Positions 49,773-59,570 are shown, counted from the first letter of the stretch. The stretch: DNA of 64,000 bases from Clostridium cavendishii DSM 21758 (GCF_900141845.1 NZ_FQZB01000015.1:62001-126000); one strand, 5' to 3'. Translations and numbers: made by a program. The notes: a model not told the origin generated them from the sequence alone.

Positions 49773-50549
49773 ATGACAATGGAATTAGAAAGATACTATA
49801 ATAAGTTTTGTGAGGACAAAAGGTTAATAAGAAAATATGGACAAGTTGAGTACATAACTTCTATGAAATACATTCATGAGTATTTAGATAATAATGAGAA
49901 TGCAAAAATCTTAGATGTTGGTGCAGGGACTGGAAGATATTCTGTGCAATTAGCAAATGAAGGATATGATGTTACTGCAATTGAACTTGTGAAGCATAAT
50001 TTAGGTGTTTTAAGGTCAAAAGGAAGTACAGTAAAAGCAATGCATGGAACAGCGTTAGATTTATCAAGATTTTCAGATAATACTTTTGATATGACATTGG
50101 TGTTTGGACCAATGTATCATTTATATAAATTTGAGGATAAAGTAAAAGCGCTACAAGAGGCGAAAAGAGTAACGAAGGTTGGCGGTTTTATATTAGTAGC
50201 ATATTGTATGAATGAATATAGTGTATTAACATATGGATTTAAGGAAAATAATATTCGTGCATCTATTGATAATGGTAAACTTGATGATGAATTTCATATT
50301 ATATCAGAACCTAAGGATCTATATGATTATGTAAGGACTGAGGATATTAATAAGTTGAATGATGAAGTTGGTATTCAAAGAATAAAATTAATTGCGGCAG
50401 ATGGACCAGCCAATTATATGAGACCTGTTTTAAATGCTATGGATGATGATACGTTTCAACTATTTCTTGACTATCATTTTGCAACATGCGAAAGAGCAGA
50501 CTTGTTGGGAGCAAGTGGACATACATTAGATATTTTAAGAAAAGAATAA
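49773..50549 (+). CDS. Class I SAM-dependent methyltransferase
   Basis: 258 residues. Motif I ILDVGAGTGRYSVQLA (~46-61), acidic motif II end AIELVKH, and LVFGPMYHLYKFEDKVKALQEAKRVTKVGG (post I to motif III). Substrate unknown. GAGGAA lies before ATG. A strong terminator at 50657 follows. Confidence 0.85.
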   Translation: MTMELERYYNKFCEDKRLIRKYGQVEYITSMKYIHEYLDNNENAKILDVGAGTGRYSVQLANEGYDVTAIELVKHNLGVLRSKGSTVKAMHGTALDLSRFSDNTFDMTLVFGPMYHLYKFEDKVKALQEAKRVTKVGGFILVAYCMNEYSVLTYGFKENNIRASIDNGKLDDEFHIISEPKDLYDYVRTEDINKLNDEVGIQRIKLIAADGPANYMRPVLNAMDDDTFQLFLDYHFATCERADLLGASGHTLDILRKE

Positions 50550-50656
50550 AGAAAAACATAATAAAAATTTATAATGATTATAGGAAAAGATTTTAGTAAA
50601 TGGATTATTGCCTAGTGCTTATTCTTATAAATTTGCTAAAGTATTAGTAAAAGAAG

Positions 50657-50701
50657 AAGACCTCAAAAGGAGTTCCAATTATTTTTGAGGTCTTTTTTTA
50701 T
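50657..50701. terminator. Bidirectional terminator
   Basis: Perfect 12-bp arms aagacctcaaaa (50657-50668) and ttttgaggtctt (50683-50694) then T residues, between the methyltransferase and the convergent cyclase gene. Confidence 0.85.
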
Positions 50702-50776
50702 ATATAATATTTTTTAATTATATAATTTAATAAAATTTATTATTAATAGGAAATATTTATAAAGAATTATATAATT

Positions 50777-51355
50777 TTATAGTTCAGCTATGACTCTAGA
50801 TGTAAGACCTGTTGTACCCTTTATATTAAGAGGAAAAGTATACATAGTAAAAGAGTTATCCTTAGCATTTGACCATAATAGATCAAGATTATTTATGTTT
50901 TCAACAATAAAAACATTTCTATCTGCGCAATACTGATCAACATATCTGTGTTTGGAACCTTTTTTAATTCCAGGTGAATCTATTCCTATTAAACTGACTT
51001 TTTTATCTATTAAATAATCAATTAGTTCTATTGAAAGTTCTGGATGATTGTTTAAGTATTCGGTTGTTCCATAACCTTTCTCTTTTAAGTAGCCAGTATA
51101 AAAAATAATAAAGTGATTTTCTTTAATCTCGTTTAGATTAATATCATTTAACGAAATTTCACTATTTCTTATGTGAGATACATTGAATATTTTTCCACTC
51201 CTATTTATATAATCAAGAGGGAAATTTTTATCCATAATATCAAAATGGGTTCCTATATGACCTAAAGCTCCAAAAGCTTTGTCCTCATTTATTGCTTTCT
51301 TAAGACTTGAAGAAAGTATTTCCTTACTAATTTCTAATGTTAAATCAATTTTCAT
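50777..51355 (-). CDS. Cyclase-family hydrolase (kynurenine formamidase-like)
   Basis: 192 residues. IDLTLEIS at the start, GALGHIGTHFDIMD (the HxGTHxD metal motif, ~38-45) and LIGIDSPGI later are those of the cyclase/formamidase superfamily. It probably hydrolyses a small amide or lactone. Start at 51355, 8 bases after GGAGG. Divergent from a MarR repressor across three operator-like sites. Confidence 0.85.
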   Translation of the reverse strand: MKIDLTLEISKEILSSSLKKAINEDKAFGALGHIGTHFDIMDKNFPLDYINRSGKIFNVSHIRNSEISLNDINLNEIKENHFIIFYTGYLKEKGYGTTEYLNNHPELSIELIDYLIDKKVSLIGIDSPGIKKGSKHRYVDQYCADRNVFIVENINNLDLLWSNAKDNSFTMYTFPLNIKGTTGLTSRVIAEL

Positions 51356-51380
51356 TTTTAAAACCTCCATTAAATTTATC

Positions 51381-51496
51381 ATGGTTTCCTAGGAAACTAT
51401 ACAAATAATATCATAGAATGGTTTCCTTGTAAACTAAAATGATGATATTGAATAAAAATTTTTTTAAACTATAATATATATTGTTAACTAAGAAAC
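51381..51496. promoter_or_regulatory. Three MarR operator-like palindromes
   Basis: gtttcctaggaaac (51384-51397) is a perfect 14-bp palindrome. gtttccttgtaaac (51421-51434) and gttaactaagaaac (51483-51496) are weaker copies. They cover both divergent promoters, indicating repression of cyclase and marR by the MarR protein. Confidence 0.7.
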
Positions 51497-51514
51497 TAAA
51501 AGGGAGGTAGATTT

Positions 51515-52039
51515 ATGACAATGGATTATAAAGTTGATAACTCAGAAGAATTGTTTGAAAAAGTTATTTCTTTTATAAATCATGTAACTGATTCAGAGAA
51601 AAATAAAGAGAGTAATTTAATTCAAGCAATTTTAAATATAAAAGAGGATGAAGAAGAAGTTAAAAAGGAATTTAATAAAATATCAAAAGATGATATAAGG
51701 GACATATCATTATCAGAGTTTCATGTTATTGAGTGTATAGGTAAAAATAATATGCCTAATAATATATTTATAGCAAGAGAGCTTGATATGACTAAAGGTG
51801 GTATATCAAAAATAAATTCCAAGCTTCTTACTAAGGAAATTATTAAAGCAAAGAGGGTAGAAAATAATAAAAAAGAAATTTATTATAGCTTAACAGACAA
51901 AGGTATAGCATTGTTTAAATTACATGAATATTTTCACAAAAAAGAACGTCAAAAGTTAATTGAAATTTTTAATACGTATAAAGAAGAAGAAGTGACTGCT
52001 ATTTTCAAATTTATAGATGATTTAAAAAAGGTTATATAG
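51515..52039 (+). CDS. MarR-family repressor
   Basis: 174 residues, somewhat longer than usual because of an acidic N-terminal ~65 residues. Winged HTH core: LSEFHVIECIGKNNMPNNIFIARELDMTKGGISKINSKL, wing with VENNKKEIYYSLTDKG. Divergent from the cyclase gene. GGGAGG precedes ATG. Confidence 0.85.
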   Translation: MTMDYKVDNSEELFEKVISFINHVTDSEKNKESNLIQAILNIKEDEEEVKKEFNKISKDDIRDISLSEFHVIECIGKNNMPNNIFIARELDMTKGGISKINSKLLTKEIIKAKRVENNKKEIYYSLTDKGIALFKLHEYFHKKERQKLIEIFNTYKEEEVTAIFKFIDDLKKVI

Positions 52040-52406
52040 AAAATAGATTCTAGATATTGTAGAAAATGAGGAAAACTTTAGTGATAGATTTAAAGGAATA
52101 ATTATTGAACCCAACAAAGGAAATAAATCTAGAGCATTAAAAATATCACAGGTGATGAAATTTCGATTTCAAATTTAGCACACTAAGGAGAAAAATAAAA
52201 TTAAAAAATTAAAGAGAAAGGAAAGTTATATGAGTATATATAAGACTGATTACTTAAAGAGTGTTTCAAGCTTCTAGCAAAAACTGCGGTAGATAAGACT
52301 GTTTTGTTAGAAGCTATTTAATGAATTAGAAAATTTAATAGAATGGGGTTGTGCAGTTTTTGCTTCATTATTTACGTTGATTATATAGTAGATAGGAGCA
52401 AATAAT
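52040..52406. other. Gap with decayed short frames
   Basis: A good RBS and ATG (52230) open a 15-codon frame (MSIYKTDYLKSVSSF) that stops. In the next frame LAKTAVDKTVLLEAI continues to a stop, so a small gene with one frameshift is likely. agcaaaaactgc (52276-52287) and gcagtttttgct are inverted copies ~65 bp apart. Confidence 0.35.
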
Positions 52407-52682
52407 ATGAAATATAAGAAAGCACAAGATATATTACCACAAGATTTAGTAAATAGACTTCAGGATTTTGCTGATGGAGTATATTTATATATACCTAGGA
52501 AAGAGGGGAATAAGAAATCTTGGGGAGAAGATAGTGGTACTAAAAACCTTTTATATGAAAGAAACGAAAGAATTTACCAGGATTTTAAAAATGGGTTAAC
52601 GATAAAACAATTAGCTCATAAATATTATTTAGTTGATAATAGCATAAGAAGAATAATAAAAGAATATACAAGAAATATATAA
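52407..52682 (+). CDS. CD3324-like small HTH protein
   Basis: 91 residues. Starts KYKKAQDILPQDLVNRLQDFADGVYLYIPRK and ends in a Mor-like HTH (GLTIKQLAHKYYLVDNSIRRIIKEY). This matches a small clostridial family usually annotated after CD3324. Likely a DNA-binding protein; role unknown. AGGAG precedes ATG; a terminator follows at 52692. Confidence 0.8.
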   Translation: MKYKKAQDILPQDLVNRLQDFADGVYLYIPRKEGNKKSWGEDSGTKNLLYERNERIYQDFKNGLTIKQLAHKYYLVDNSIRRIIKEYTRNI

Positions 52683-52691
52683 TTTAAAGGG

Positions 52692-52730
52692 AAAAGATAT
52701 TTGTTTTAATGCAAATATCTTTTTTATATT
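52692..52730 (+). terminator. Terminator after the CD3324-like gene
   Basis: Perfect 12-bp arms aaaagatatttg (52692-52703) and caaatatctttt (52712-52723) then T residues. Confidence 0.85.
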
Positions 52731-52826
52731 AAACATAAATAGTACAGGTTTATTTGTGAGTTATGTATAGATGTATAGATAATGATAAAATTTATATATA
52801 GCAAATTATATAAGGAGGTCTAGTTA

Positions 52827-53564
52827 ATGAGAACAAATAAATATGATGATAAAGATTTTTTTGATGAATATAAGAAGATGAATCGTTCAGTAAATGGTCT
52901 TAAAGGTGCTGGAGAGTGGCAAATGTTTAGGAAAATGATTCCAGAATTAGAAGATAAAAAAGTTCTAGATTTAGGATGCGGATTTGGATGGCATTGTAAG
53001 TATTGTATTGAAAATAAAGCTAAATTAGTTGTAGGAGTTGACTCATCAGAAAGAATGCTAGAAGAGGCCAAGAAAACTAATACAGATGTATCAATAGATT
53101 ATATAAAAAGTGAAATAGAACACATAGAGTTTCCAAGAAATTATTTTGATGTTGTAATAAGTTCGTTGGTGTTTCATTATATAGAAAACTTTAATGACAT
53201 TTGTAAAAAGGTATATGAATGTATGGTGCCAGGTGGAGATTTTATATTTTCTGTAGAACATCCTATATTTACAGCTTATGGAAATCAAGAGTGGTATTGC
53301 GACGAATTAGGAAATAGGGTACATTGGCCAGTAGATAGATACTTTGATGAGGGGATTCGTAAGGCTAATTTTTTAGGAAAAGAGGTAATTAAATATCATA
53401 AAACACTAACTACATATATTAATACTTTGCTAAATTGTGGCTTCAAGGTAAAAGAGGTTATTGAACCAAAGCCACCAGAAGAAATGCTAAGAGATGATAG
53501 AGATATGCAAGATGAGTTACGTAGGCCTATGATGTTACTAATATCAGCGAGAAAAGATAAGTAA
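52827..53564 (+). CDS. Class I SAM-dependent methyltransferase
   Basis: 245 residues. KKVLDLGCGFGWHCKY (~45-60, motif I), VVGVDSSERMLEEAKK (motif II), SSLVFHYIENFNDICKKVYECMVPGG (motif III). The UbiE/COQ5-like subgroup; substrate unknown. AAGGAGG precedes ATG. A different family branch from the gene at 49773. Confidence 0.87.
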   Translation: MRTNKYDDKDFFDEYKKMNRSVNGLKGAGEWQMFRKMIPELEDKKVLDLGCGFGWHCKYCIENKAKLVVGVDSSERMLEEAKKTNTDVSIDYIKSEIEHIEFPRNYFDVVISSLVFHYIENFNDICKKVYECMVPGGDFIFSVEHPIFTAYGNQEWYCDELGNRVHWPVDRYFDEGIRKANFLGKEVIKYHKTLTTYINTLLNCGFKVKEVIEPKPPEEMLRDDRDMQDELRRPMMLLISARKDK

Positions 53565-53776
53565 GTTCAAGTTATGTGGATGTTGAAGTACTATGTTTAA
53601 GTATTAATAGCCAAAAAGATAAATAATTAAATCTCTAAGTAGAGAAAAAAAGTGGCAGATGGGATTTACAATGTAGCATGTATTATTTAATAAGAATATG
53701 CTTAAAATAAATTTAATGTATAATAAAAAAGTGCAATATGTATTAAAAGTAGTAAGAGGATATTTGGGGAGGGGTT

Positions 53777-54859
53777 ATGAGAAAGAGAATACTTATAGTT
53801 ACAATGGTTTTGATAATAGTTTTTACATTTATTAACTATGGGGAGAATACAAATGCTAAAGTTATAGAGTTGCAAGATATTAGGGTTGGAATGGTTACGG
53901 ATTCGGGTACTCTTTATGATAATTCATTTAATCAATCTACTTGGGAAGGTATACAAAAAGCAGCCAAAGAATTTAATTTAGATAGTACATATTTCAAACC
54001 TATTGAGCCAACGGAGAGTTCATTTATTCAACAAATTAATAATTTAATTGATTCTGGATACAATCTTATAGTAACTCCAGGAGTTAGATTTGAAAGTACT
54101 ATATTTAAGGCTCAGAACCAATATAAAAATGTAAAATTTATAATAGTAAATACAGTACCAACAGATAAGGGAAAAGTATATGTAGCAGATAATACAGTTG
54201 CAATATTACTTTCAGAACATGAGGCTGGGTTTTTAGTAGGGGTAGCAACAGCCATTCAATTAAAGGATGGAAAGGTAGGCTTTATAGGTGGATTAGAGGT
54301 GCCAACAGTGCAAAGATTTAATTGGGGATTTCAGCAGGGCATAAAATATGCAAATAAAAATTTTGGGACTAAGATTGAAATAAGCCCAGAAGATGTTGTT
54401 TATACAGGTTCATTTACTAATTCTACTGAGACTCAAAAATTAGCAGCAGAAATGTATAATAGAGGTGTTAGGGCTATATTTGTTAAAGCCAGTGAATCAG
54501 CAATAGGTGCTATAAATGAGGCTAAAAAGAGGGCTTTTTCAGGGAAGGAAGCTTGGATAATTGGAGTTGAGAGAGATCAGTATGATGAGGGTATATATAT
54601 GCCTAGAAAATCTGTTATTTTAACTTCAGCAATTAGAAAATTAGGTGATGCTACCTATGAGGTTATTAAAGATTCAGTAGAAGGTAAATTTCCTGGAGGA
54701 AAAACATTAATATATGATACTAAAAATAATGGCGTAGGTATACCGGAAAAGAATCCTAATTTAAGTGAAGAAACTATTAAAAAAGTTAATGAAGTATATG
54801 AAAAAATAAAATCAGGAGAGATAAAAATATCTCCAGAAAAAGATGGTTTAATAAAATAA
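53777..54859 (+). CDS. BMP-family binding protein without lipobox
   Basis: 360 residues. N-terminal signal sequence (~1-22) but no Cys near its end, so it is not a standard lipoprotein. Body follows the Med/BMP nucleoside-binding fold: VGMVTDSGTLYDNSFNQSTWEGI, GFLVGVATAIQLKDGKVGFIGG and GVERDQYDEGIY. Related proteins bind purine nucleosides for ABC importers, but no importer genes are adjacent. It may be secreted or retained by its uncleaved helix. GGGGAGG precedes ATG. Confidence 0.82.
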   Translation: MRKRILIVTMVLIIVFTFINYGENTNAKVIELQDIRVGMVTDSGTLYDNSFNQSTWEGIQKAAKEFNLDSTYFKPIEPTESSFIQQINNLIDSGYNLIVTPGVRFESTIFKAQNQYKNVKFIIVNTVPTDKGKVYVADNTVAILLSEHEAGFLVGVATAIQLKDGKVGFIGGLEVPTVQRFNWGFQQGIKYANKNFGTKIEISPEDVVYTGSFTNSTETQKLAAEMYNRGVRAIFVKASESAIGAINEAKKRAFSGKEAWIIGVERDQYDEGIYMPRKSVILTSAIRKLGDATYEVIKDSVEGKFPGGKTLIYDTKNNGVGIPEKNPNLSEETIKKVNEVYEKIKSGEIKISPEKDGLIK

Positions 54860-54940
54860 AATACATAATTATTAAGTATTATATATTATGTATTTCTAAG
54901 TATTAATTTTATGAATTAACAGAATATTTAATTTAGAAGA

Positions 54941-54972
54941 GTAGAAGTTTGATTAAATTTCTACTTTTTTTA
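54941..54972 (+). terminator. Terminator after the BMP gene
   Basis: gtagaa and ttctac arms (54943-54966) with a 12-nt loop, then TTTTTTTA. Confidence 0.6.
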
Positions 54973-55009
54973 TTTGAAATAAAAAATTTTGAAAAAATTT
55001 TGATATGTT

Positions 55010-55051
55010 GACTTTTTTAGGGTTACAATCGTTATAGTGTATGAAACGTTT
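55010..55051 (+). promoter_or_regulatory. Promoter region of the ECF sigma operon
   Basis: Contains ttgact, tatagt and a perfect palindrome gaaacgtttc (55043-55052) that runs into the RBS. A -35-like TGAAAC word suggests possible recognition by an ECF factor, but no -10 partner fits well. Tentative. Confidence 0.35.
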
Positions 55052-55065
55052 CGGAGGTGATAATA

Positions 55066-55581
55066 GTGGATGATACTAAATTAATATTAGAAATAAAAAA
55101 TGGTAAAGTGCATTTGTTTGATGAACTGATAAAAAAGTATTATGAAAAAGTATACTACTATTGTTACAGGCATTTAGAAAATAAGCAGGCTGCACAGGAT
55201 TTAACACAGGAAGTTTTTATGAAGGTAATAAAAAGTATTGAAAATTATAAGCATTACGGAAAGTTTGAAAATTATCTTTATGTAATAGCGGGAAACTTAT
55301 GCAAAGATTTTTATAAAAAGGAGTCACGATATATTTTAAAGGAAGTAGAGGAGGGAACTTCAGAAGAAGAAATTTCTAGGTTAGAAGATAAAGTGATGAT
55401 TAAAGAAGTGTTAAATAAGCTTTCAAAAGAAGAACGTGAAATAGTAATACTAAGGTTTTATCATGATTTAAAAATCAAAGATATTGCTAAAATTATGAAT
55501 TCTGGTATTTCTATAACGAAGTATAGATTGAAAAAAGCAATGAAGATAATCGGTGAGAATATGAAAGGAGGACAACTATGA
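55066..55581 (+). CDS. ECF-type RNA polymerase sigma factor
   Basis: 171 residues. Region 2 (~10-80: FDELIKKYYEKVYYYCYRHLENKQAAQDLTQEVFMKV) and region 4 (~110-165: LNKLSKEEREIVILRFYHDLKIKDIAKIM) with a short linker and no region 3. GTG start at 55066, 8 bases after GGAGG; an in-frame GTG at 55057 overlaps that RBS. The stop overlaps the next start (ATGA). Confidence 0.9.
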   Translation: MDDTKLILEIKNGKVHLFDELIKKYYEKVYYYCYRHLENKQAAQDLTQEVFMKVIKSIENYKHYGKFENYLYVIAGNLCKDFYKKESRYILKEVEEGTSEEEISRLEDKVMIKEVLNKLSKEEREIVILRFYHDLKIKDIAKIMNSGISITKYRLKKAMKIIGENMKGGQL

Positions 55582-56357
55582 ATAATAAGGAAAGAGAAAT
55601 AAAAGAAATGTTAAATAAGTATTCTGTACCTAGTTATGATAAGGATGCACCTATGAAAGTAATTGAATTTATTCATGAGAATTCTTTAAGCATACCAAAG
55701 TTTAGAACAAGTAATAAGCAGTTCGTTATATCACAAATTGGTTTTATCAGAAAAAGAACATGGGCTCTTCAACTTATAATTTTAGGATTTCTATGTTTAG
55801 GTTTTTATAATGTAGGAACTGGAGACGTTTTAAACTTTAGAACTTTTTCTTTAATGTCAATTTTAGCTCCTCTTTTACTGATTATTAATGTTGAGGAAAT
55901 ATCAAGAATTTACAATAAGAGTATGTTAGAAATCGAATTTTCAACAAGGAATTCAATTAAAAAAGTTTTAGTTACTAGGATGCTTATATTAGGAGTTGTA
56001 GATTGTATTTTACTAATAATTATGATGATATTTGCAGGCAATTTAACTAATGTAAGTATACTTAGAGTTATTATGTACACACTTGTACCTTTTAATTTTG
56101 TATGTATAGGGTTTATGAAGCTTATGAATTATTTTAAAGGAAAAGAACTTAATTATGCATGTATGGCTTATAGTGTTTTATTAATAGCAGTTCTTCTTTT
56201 TGCAAGAGTTGATGATTTAGGAATTTACACACAAGAATTTATAACAGGTTGGATTTTAATATATGTTGTGACTACAATTATGTTTTCTGTTGAAGTGAAA
56301 AAAGTGATAAGGCGACTAGAGAATTTTGATGATGTCATTAAGGAGGCTATTATATGA
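55578..56357 (+). CDS. Six-helix membrane protein, possible anti-sigma factor
   Basis: 259 residues. A cytosolic N-terminal ~70 residues (starting MNNKEREIKEMLNKYSVPSY) and six hydrophobic helices in pairs (~75-255). Its coupling to the sigma gene by a 4-base overlap is the usual place for an anti-sigma factor, and the N-terminal helix could bind sigma, but I see no zinc-binding HxxxCxxC motif. It overlaps the ABC ATPase gene by 4 bases. Confidence 0.7.
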   Translation: MNNKEREIKEMLNKYSVPSYDKDAPMKVIEFIHENSLSIPKFRTSNKQFVISQIGFIRKRTWALQLIILGFLCLGFYNVGTGDVLNFRTFSLMSILAPLLLIINVEEISRIYNKSMLEIEFSTRNSIKKVLVTRMLILGVVDCILLIIMMIFAGNLTNVSILRVIMYTLVPFNFVCIGFMKLMNYFKGKELNYACMAYSVLLIAVLLFARVDDLGIYTQEFITGWILIYVVTTIMFSVEVKKVIRRLENFDDVIKEAII

Positions 56358-57229
56358 ATTTAACAATAGAGAAACTAACAAAAAGATATGGCAATAAACT
56401 TGCAGTAGATGAACTTTCTTTAGATTTAAAGGAAGGAGTATATGGTCTTTTAGGTGCTAATGGTGCTGGGAAAACTACTTTAATGAGAATGATTTGTGGA
56501 GTGTTAACTCCGAGTGAAGGAGAAGTTAAAGTAGATGGTAAAAATAATATTGATATGGGGGAGGACTATAGAGAGCTTATAGGATATCTTCCTCAGGACT
56601 TTGGGTATTATCCTGATTTTACAGCAAAGGAATTTATGTTATATGTAGCATCTTTAAAAGGGTTAATGCCAGGTTTTGCAAAAGAAAAAACTAAAGAATT
56701 ATTAACTATGGTCGGCTTAGAGGCCGTTATGAATAAAAAAATTAGAACTTTTTCAGGAGGAATGAAACAAAGACTAGGGATTGCTCAAGCGGTATTAAAT
56801 GATCCTAAAATATTAGTCTTAGATGAACCAACGGCTGGACTTGACCCAAAAGAGAGGGTAAGATTTCGTAATATAATATCAGATTTTTCTGAAGATAAAA
56901 TAGTAATATTATCTACTCATATTGTATCTGATGTTGAGTATATAGCAAATGAAATACTTATAATGAAAAATGGAAGTATTATTGCAAAGAACTCAGTTGA
57001 TGAGTTAACAAAAGGAATTTCAAATTGTGTATGGCAATGTACAGTAGCAAAATCACAAGTAGATTACTTATGCAATAAATATTGTATTATAAATTTACAA
57101 CACAATAATGATAATTCTGTAGATTTAAGGATAGTTAGTGACACTAAACCAATAGATAATGCAATTAATGTACCTCCATGTTTAGAGGATTTATACTTAT
57201 ATCATTTTCAAGATAAGTTAGAAGGATAG
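56354..57229 (+). CDS. ABC exporter ATP-binding protein
   Basis: 291 residues. Walker A GANGAGKTT (~33), signature FSGGMKQR (~134), Walker B ILVLDEPTAGLD (~154), switch His in LSTHIV, plus a ~75-residue C-terminal extension. The multidrug/BcrA-like group. Fourth-codon-overlap arrangement places it in one operon with the sigma factor. Confidence 0.92.
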   Translation: MNLTIEKLTKRYGNKLAVDELSLDLKEGVYGLLGANGAGKTTLMRMICGVLTPSEGEVKVDGKNNIDMGEDYRELIGYLPQDFGYYPDFTAKEFMLYVASLKGLMPGFAKEKTKELLTMVGLEAVMNKKIRTFSGGMKQRLGIAQAVLNDPKILVLDEPTAGLDPKERVRFRNIISDFSEDKIVILSTHIVSDVEYIANEILIMKNGSIIAKNSVDELTKGISNCVWQCTVAKSQVDYLCNKYCIINLQHNNDNSVDLRIVSDTKPIDNAINVPPCLEDLYLYHFQDKLEG

Positions 57230-57241
57230 GAGGGAAAGCTT

Positions 57242-58474
57242 ATGAGTAGTTTAATAAAGTTTGAATTTAAAAAATTAGCAAAAAAGAGAACTAACATTAT
57301 AACTGTAGTAGTAACTACAATATTAACTATAATCTTTTTTTCATTACCTGCTATAAACTTTGAATGTCTTGATGCAAAGGGATTTAAGGCGATAAGCTTA
57401 GCAAGAGATAATATAAAAAACATCTCAATTAAAATGACGGAAGAACAAGTAACAAAAGATATTAAAGAAATTCAGAGTCTATATGCAGATCCCAAAAATG
57501 TTACAAAAGATGAAAAAGGTGAAAAATGGTTTAACAACGATGTTTATGATAAGTTTATAAACCCAAGGCGTGATTATCTTTCGATGATATCTGAAAATTA
57601 TGCTAACCCTAAGGAGTTCTTATGGATTTCTGGATTAGTAGATATAAAACTTAAAGATGGTGCAAAGTTTTATGAAACTAGGGATAGTAAAGTTTCTAAG
57701 CTATTAAATCAGAATCATGAAGGTGGTAATTATTCTGAGCAAGAAAAGAAATTTTGGCTTGATAAAAATTCTAAAATAGATAAGCCATATACTTATGGTT
57801 ATTATCACGGGTGGGATGGAATACTTGGAATTTTTGGCTCATTAATTTTTATGCTTTTAGCTATATGCATAACTGTTGCACCAGTTTTTGCTGGTGAATA
57901 TCAATGTGGGGCTGATGCGGTTATTTTATCATCAAAGTATGGTAAAACCAAAGTAATAAGAGCTAAAATAGGAGCAGTATTTATATTTGTAACTATGGTA
58001 TATTTTGTAAATGCTATTTTTGCAGTTGGAATGCCTCTTTTAACCTTTGGAGTTGATGGGTGGAATTTACCTATTCAAATTTGTAATACAATAATACCTT
58101 ATAATCTTACATTTGCATCGTGTACTCTTATAAGTGTTGGAATATTTTATTTAGTTATGCTTGGTATAGTATCATTTACACTTTTTATATCAGCTAAATG
58201 TAAGTCTCCGTTTACTGTTTTAATAGTTGATGTGCTAATTTTATTTGTTCCGTTATTTTTGGGTGACGGGGCGGATAATGGTTTATATCAGCATATAATA
58301 TATCTATTACCTTATCAAAAATCTATGATACATCTGTTTTCAGCTTATATATCATATTCCTTTGGAGGATTAACATTAAGCTTAATTTCAATGCGTATGT
58401 TAGCTTATATAGTTATGACAATTGCATTCTTGCCTTTTATAGGAAATGCTTTTAGAAAACATCAAGTACAATAA
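57242..58474 (+). CDS. ABC-type membrane permease subunit
   Basis: 410 residues. First helix ~20-38, then a large extracellular loop (~45-195), and six more helices (~200-405), the layout of BcrB/LanT-immunity style ABC-2 permeases. Pairs with the ATPase 12 bp upstream; GGAGGG precedes ATG. Substrate unknown. A strong terminator at 58604 ends the region. Confidence 0.85.
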   Translation: MSSLIKFEFKKLAKKRTNIITVVVTTILTIIFFSLPAINFECLDAKGFKAISLARDNIKNISIKMTEEQVTKDIKEIQSLYADPKNVTKDEKGEKWFNNDVYDKFINPRRDYLSMISENYANPKEFLWISGLVDIKLKDGAKFYETRDSKVSKLLNQNHEGGNYSEQEKKFWLDKNSKIDKPYTYGYYHGWDGILGIFGSLIFMLLAICITVAPVFAGEYQCGADAVILSSKYGKTKVIRAKIGAVFIFVTMVYFVNAIFAVGMPLLTFGVDGWNLPIQICNTIIPYNLTFASCTLISVGIFYLVMLGIVSFTLFISAKCKSPFTVLIVDVLILFVPLFLGDGADNGLYQHIIYLLPYQKSMIHLFSAYISYSFGGLTLSLISMRMLAYIVMTIAFLPFIGNAFRKHQVQ

Positions 58475-58603
58475 TTTTAAAATATGATATCATTTAATTT
58501 TTTATAAGAAAGATAATTAGTTTTATCAATGAAGCTAAAGCTGATTGTTTAGTAATAAAAAAATTAGGAAATCAAAGATAAGCTTTACTAAGAAGAATTT
58601 AAC

Positions 58604-58650
58604 AAATAGCATTAATATTTAATTAGAGAATATTAATGCTATTTTTTTAT
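58604..58650. terminator. Terminator of the ECF/ABC operon
   Basis: Perfect 16-bp arms aaatagcattaatatt (58604-58619) and aatattaatgctattt (58629-58644) then a T run. Confidence 0.88.
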
Positions 58651-58740
58651 GTATAGAAAAATAATTGATTAGATATTACAACATAAACTAGGAAAATTGT
58701 ACAAAACTACTTTTGTTTATGGATTATTTATATAAATTAT

Positions 58741-59142
58741 TTAATTCAATTGTACTATATTTTCATCTTTAGTATTAAAAAAGAATATAATGCTAGATAT
58801 TAAAATTAGCATTAATGGAACCCAGAATGCTCCATCCCTAGTATATTCAACACTTTTTTTTAATACTTCTATTAAAGAAATTGTGTTAAATGATATAGAA
58901 TTGATTAACTCTACAATAAAAAGTGCTAAAATTGAAAAAGAAAATAATATCATACATGATTTCTTTTTATCAAAGTCCAATATTTTAAGTAATAAGAATA
59001 TCAATAAGTCGAAAACAACCATATAAAAACATTTAGTTTTATCTTCAGTTTGATAAGCATAATTAAGAAAAAATAAATATAAATCTCTAAGTAACTGTAA
59101 TTTAGCGCCTAGATAGCCTATCTGATATGCAGCTTTTTTCAT
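58741..59142 (-). CDS. Hypothetical membrane protein
   Basis: 133 residues with three hydrophobic helices (~40-54, ~62-80, ~108-122) and a Tyr/Leu-rich start (AAYQIGYLGAKLQLLRDLYLFFLNY). I do not recognise the family. TAGGAGATGG precedes ATG on the minus strand. Convergent with the ABC operon. Confidence 0.65.
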   Translation of the reverse strand: MKKAAYQIGYLGAKLQLLRDLYLFFLNYAYQTEDKTKCFYMVVFDLLIFLLLKILDFDKKKSCMILFSFSILALFIVELINSISFNTISLIEVLKKSVEYTRDGAFWVPLMLILISSIIFFFNTKDENIVQLN

Positions 59143-59570
59143 AAATTTTTACCATCTCCTATAAATGCATCATATAAATTTATATAAATATTAACATTAA
59201 ATTTATTGTTTTTCAATATAAAATTTATATTAAACAATATTGGGATTATAAAAAAATATTATTAAAACTTAAATTAATTATTGAATCTTCTGCGTCCATA
59301 GTTAAAACTACTCCCAAAAGCATAGTTTTAAGATTTAAATTATTATGTCTAGGTATAAAGGTATAGCTTAGAAATATTAAAATAGAAAAGGATAGTATAC
59401 ATTTTTTATTATATATGCTATTTTTTAATGAATAATAATTATATTTTTTAAGAACTTTTAGGCATAAAAAAGATACGTTTAGGAATTAATATTAGTTTAA
59501 AATATAAATAGAAAATATATAGAAAAAATGAGGTAGTATGCGCTAGAAATACTTATTTTTACCATATTGC

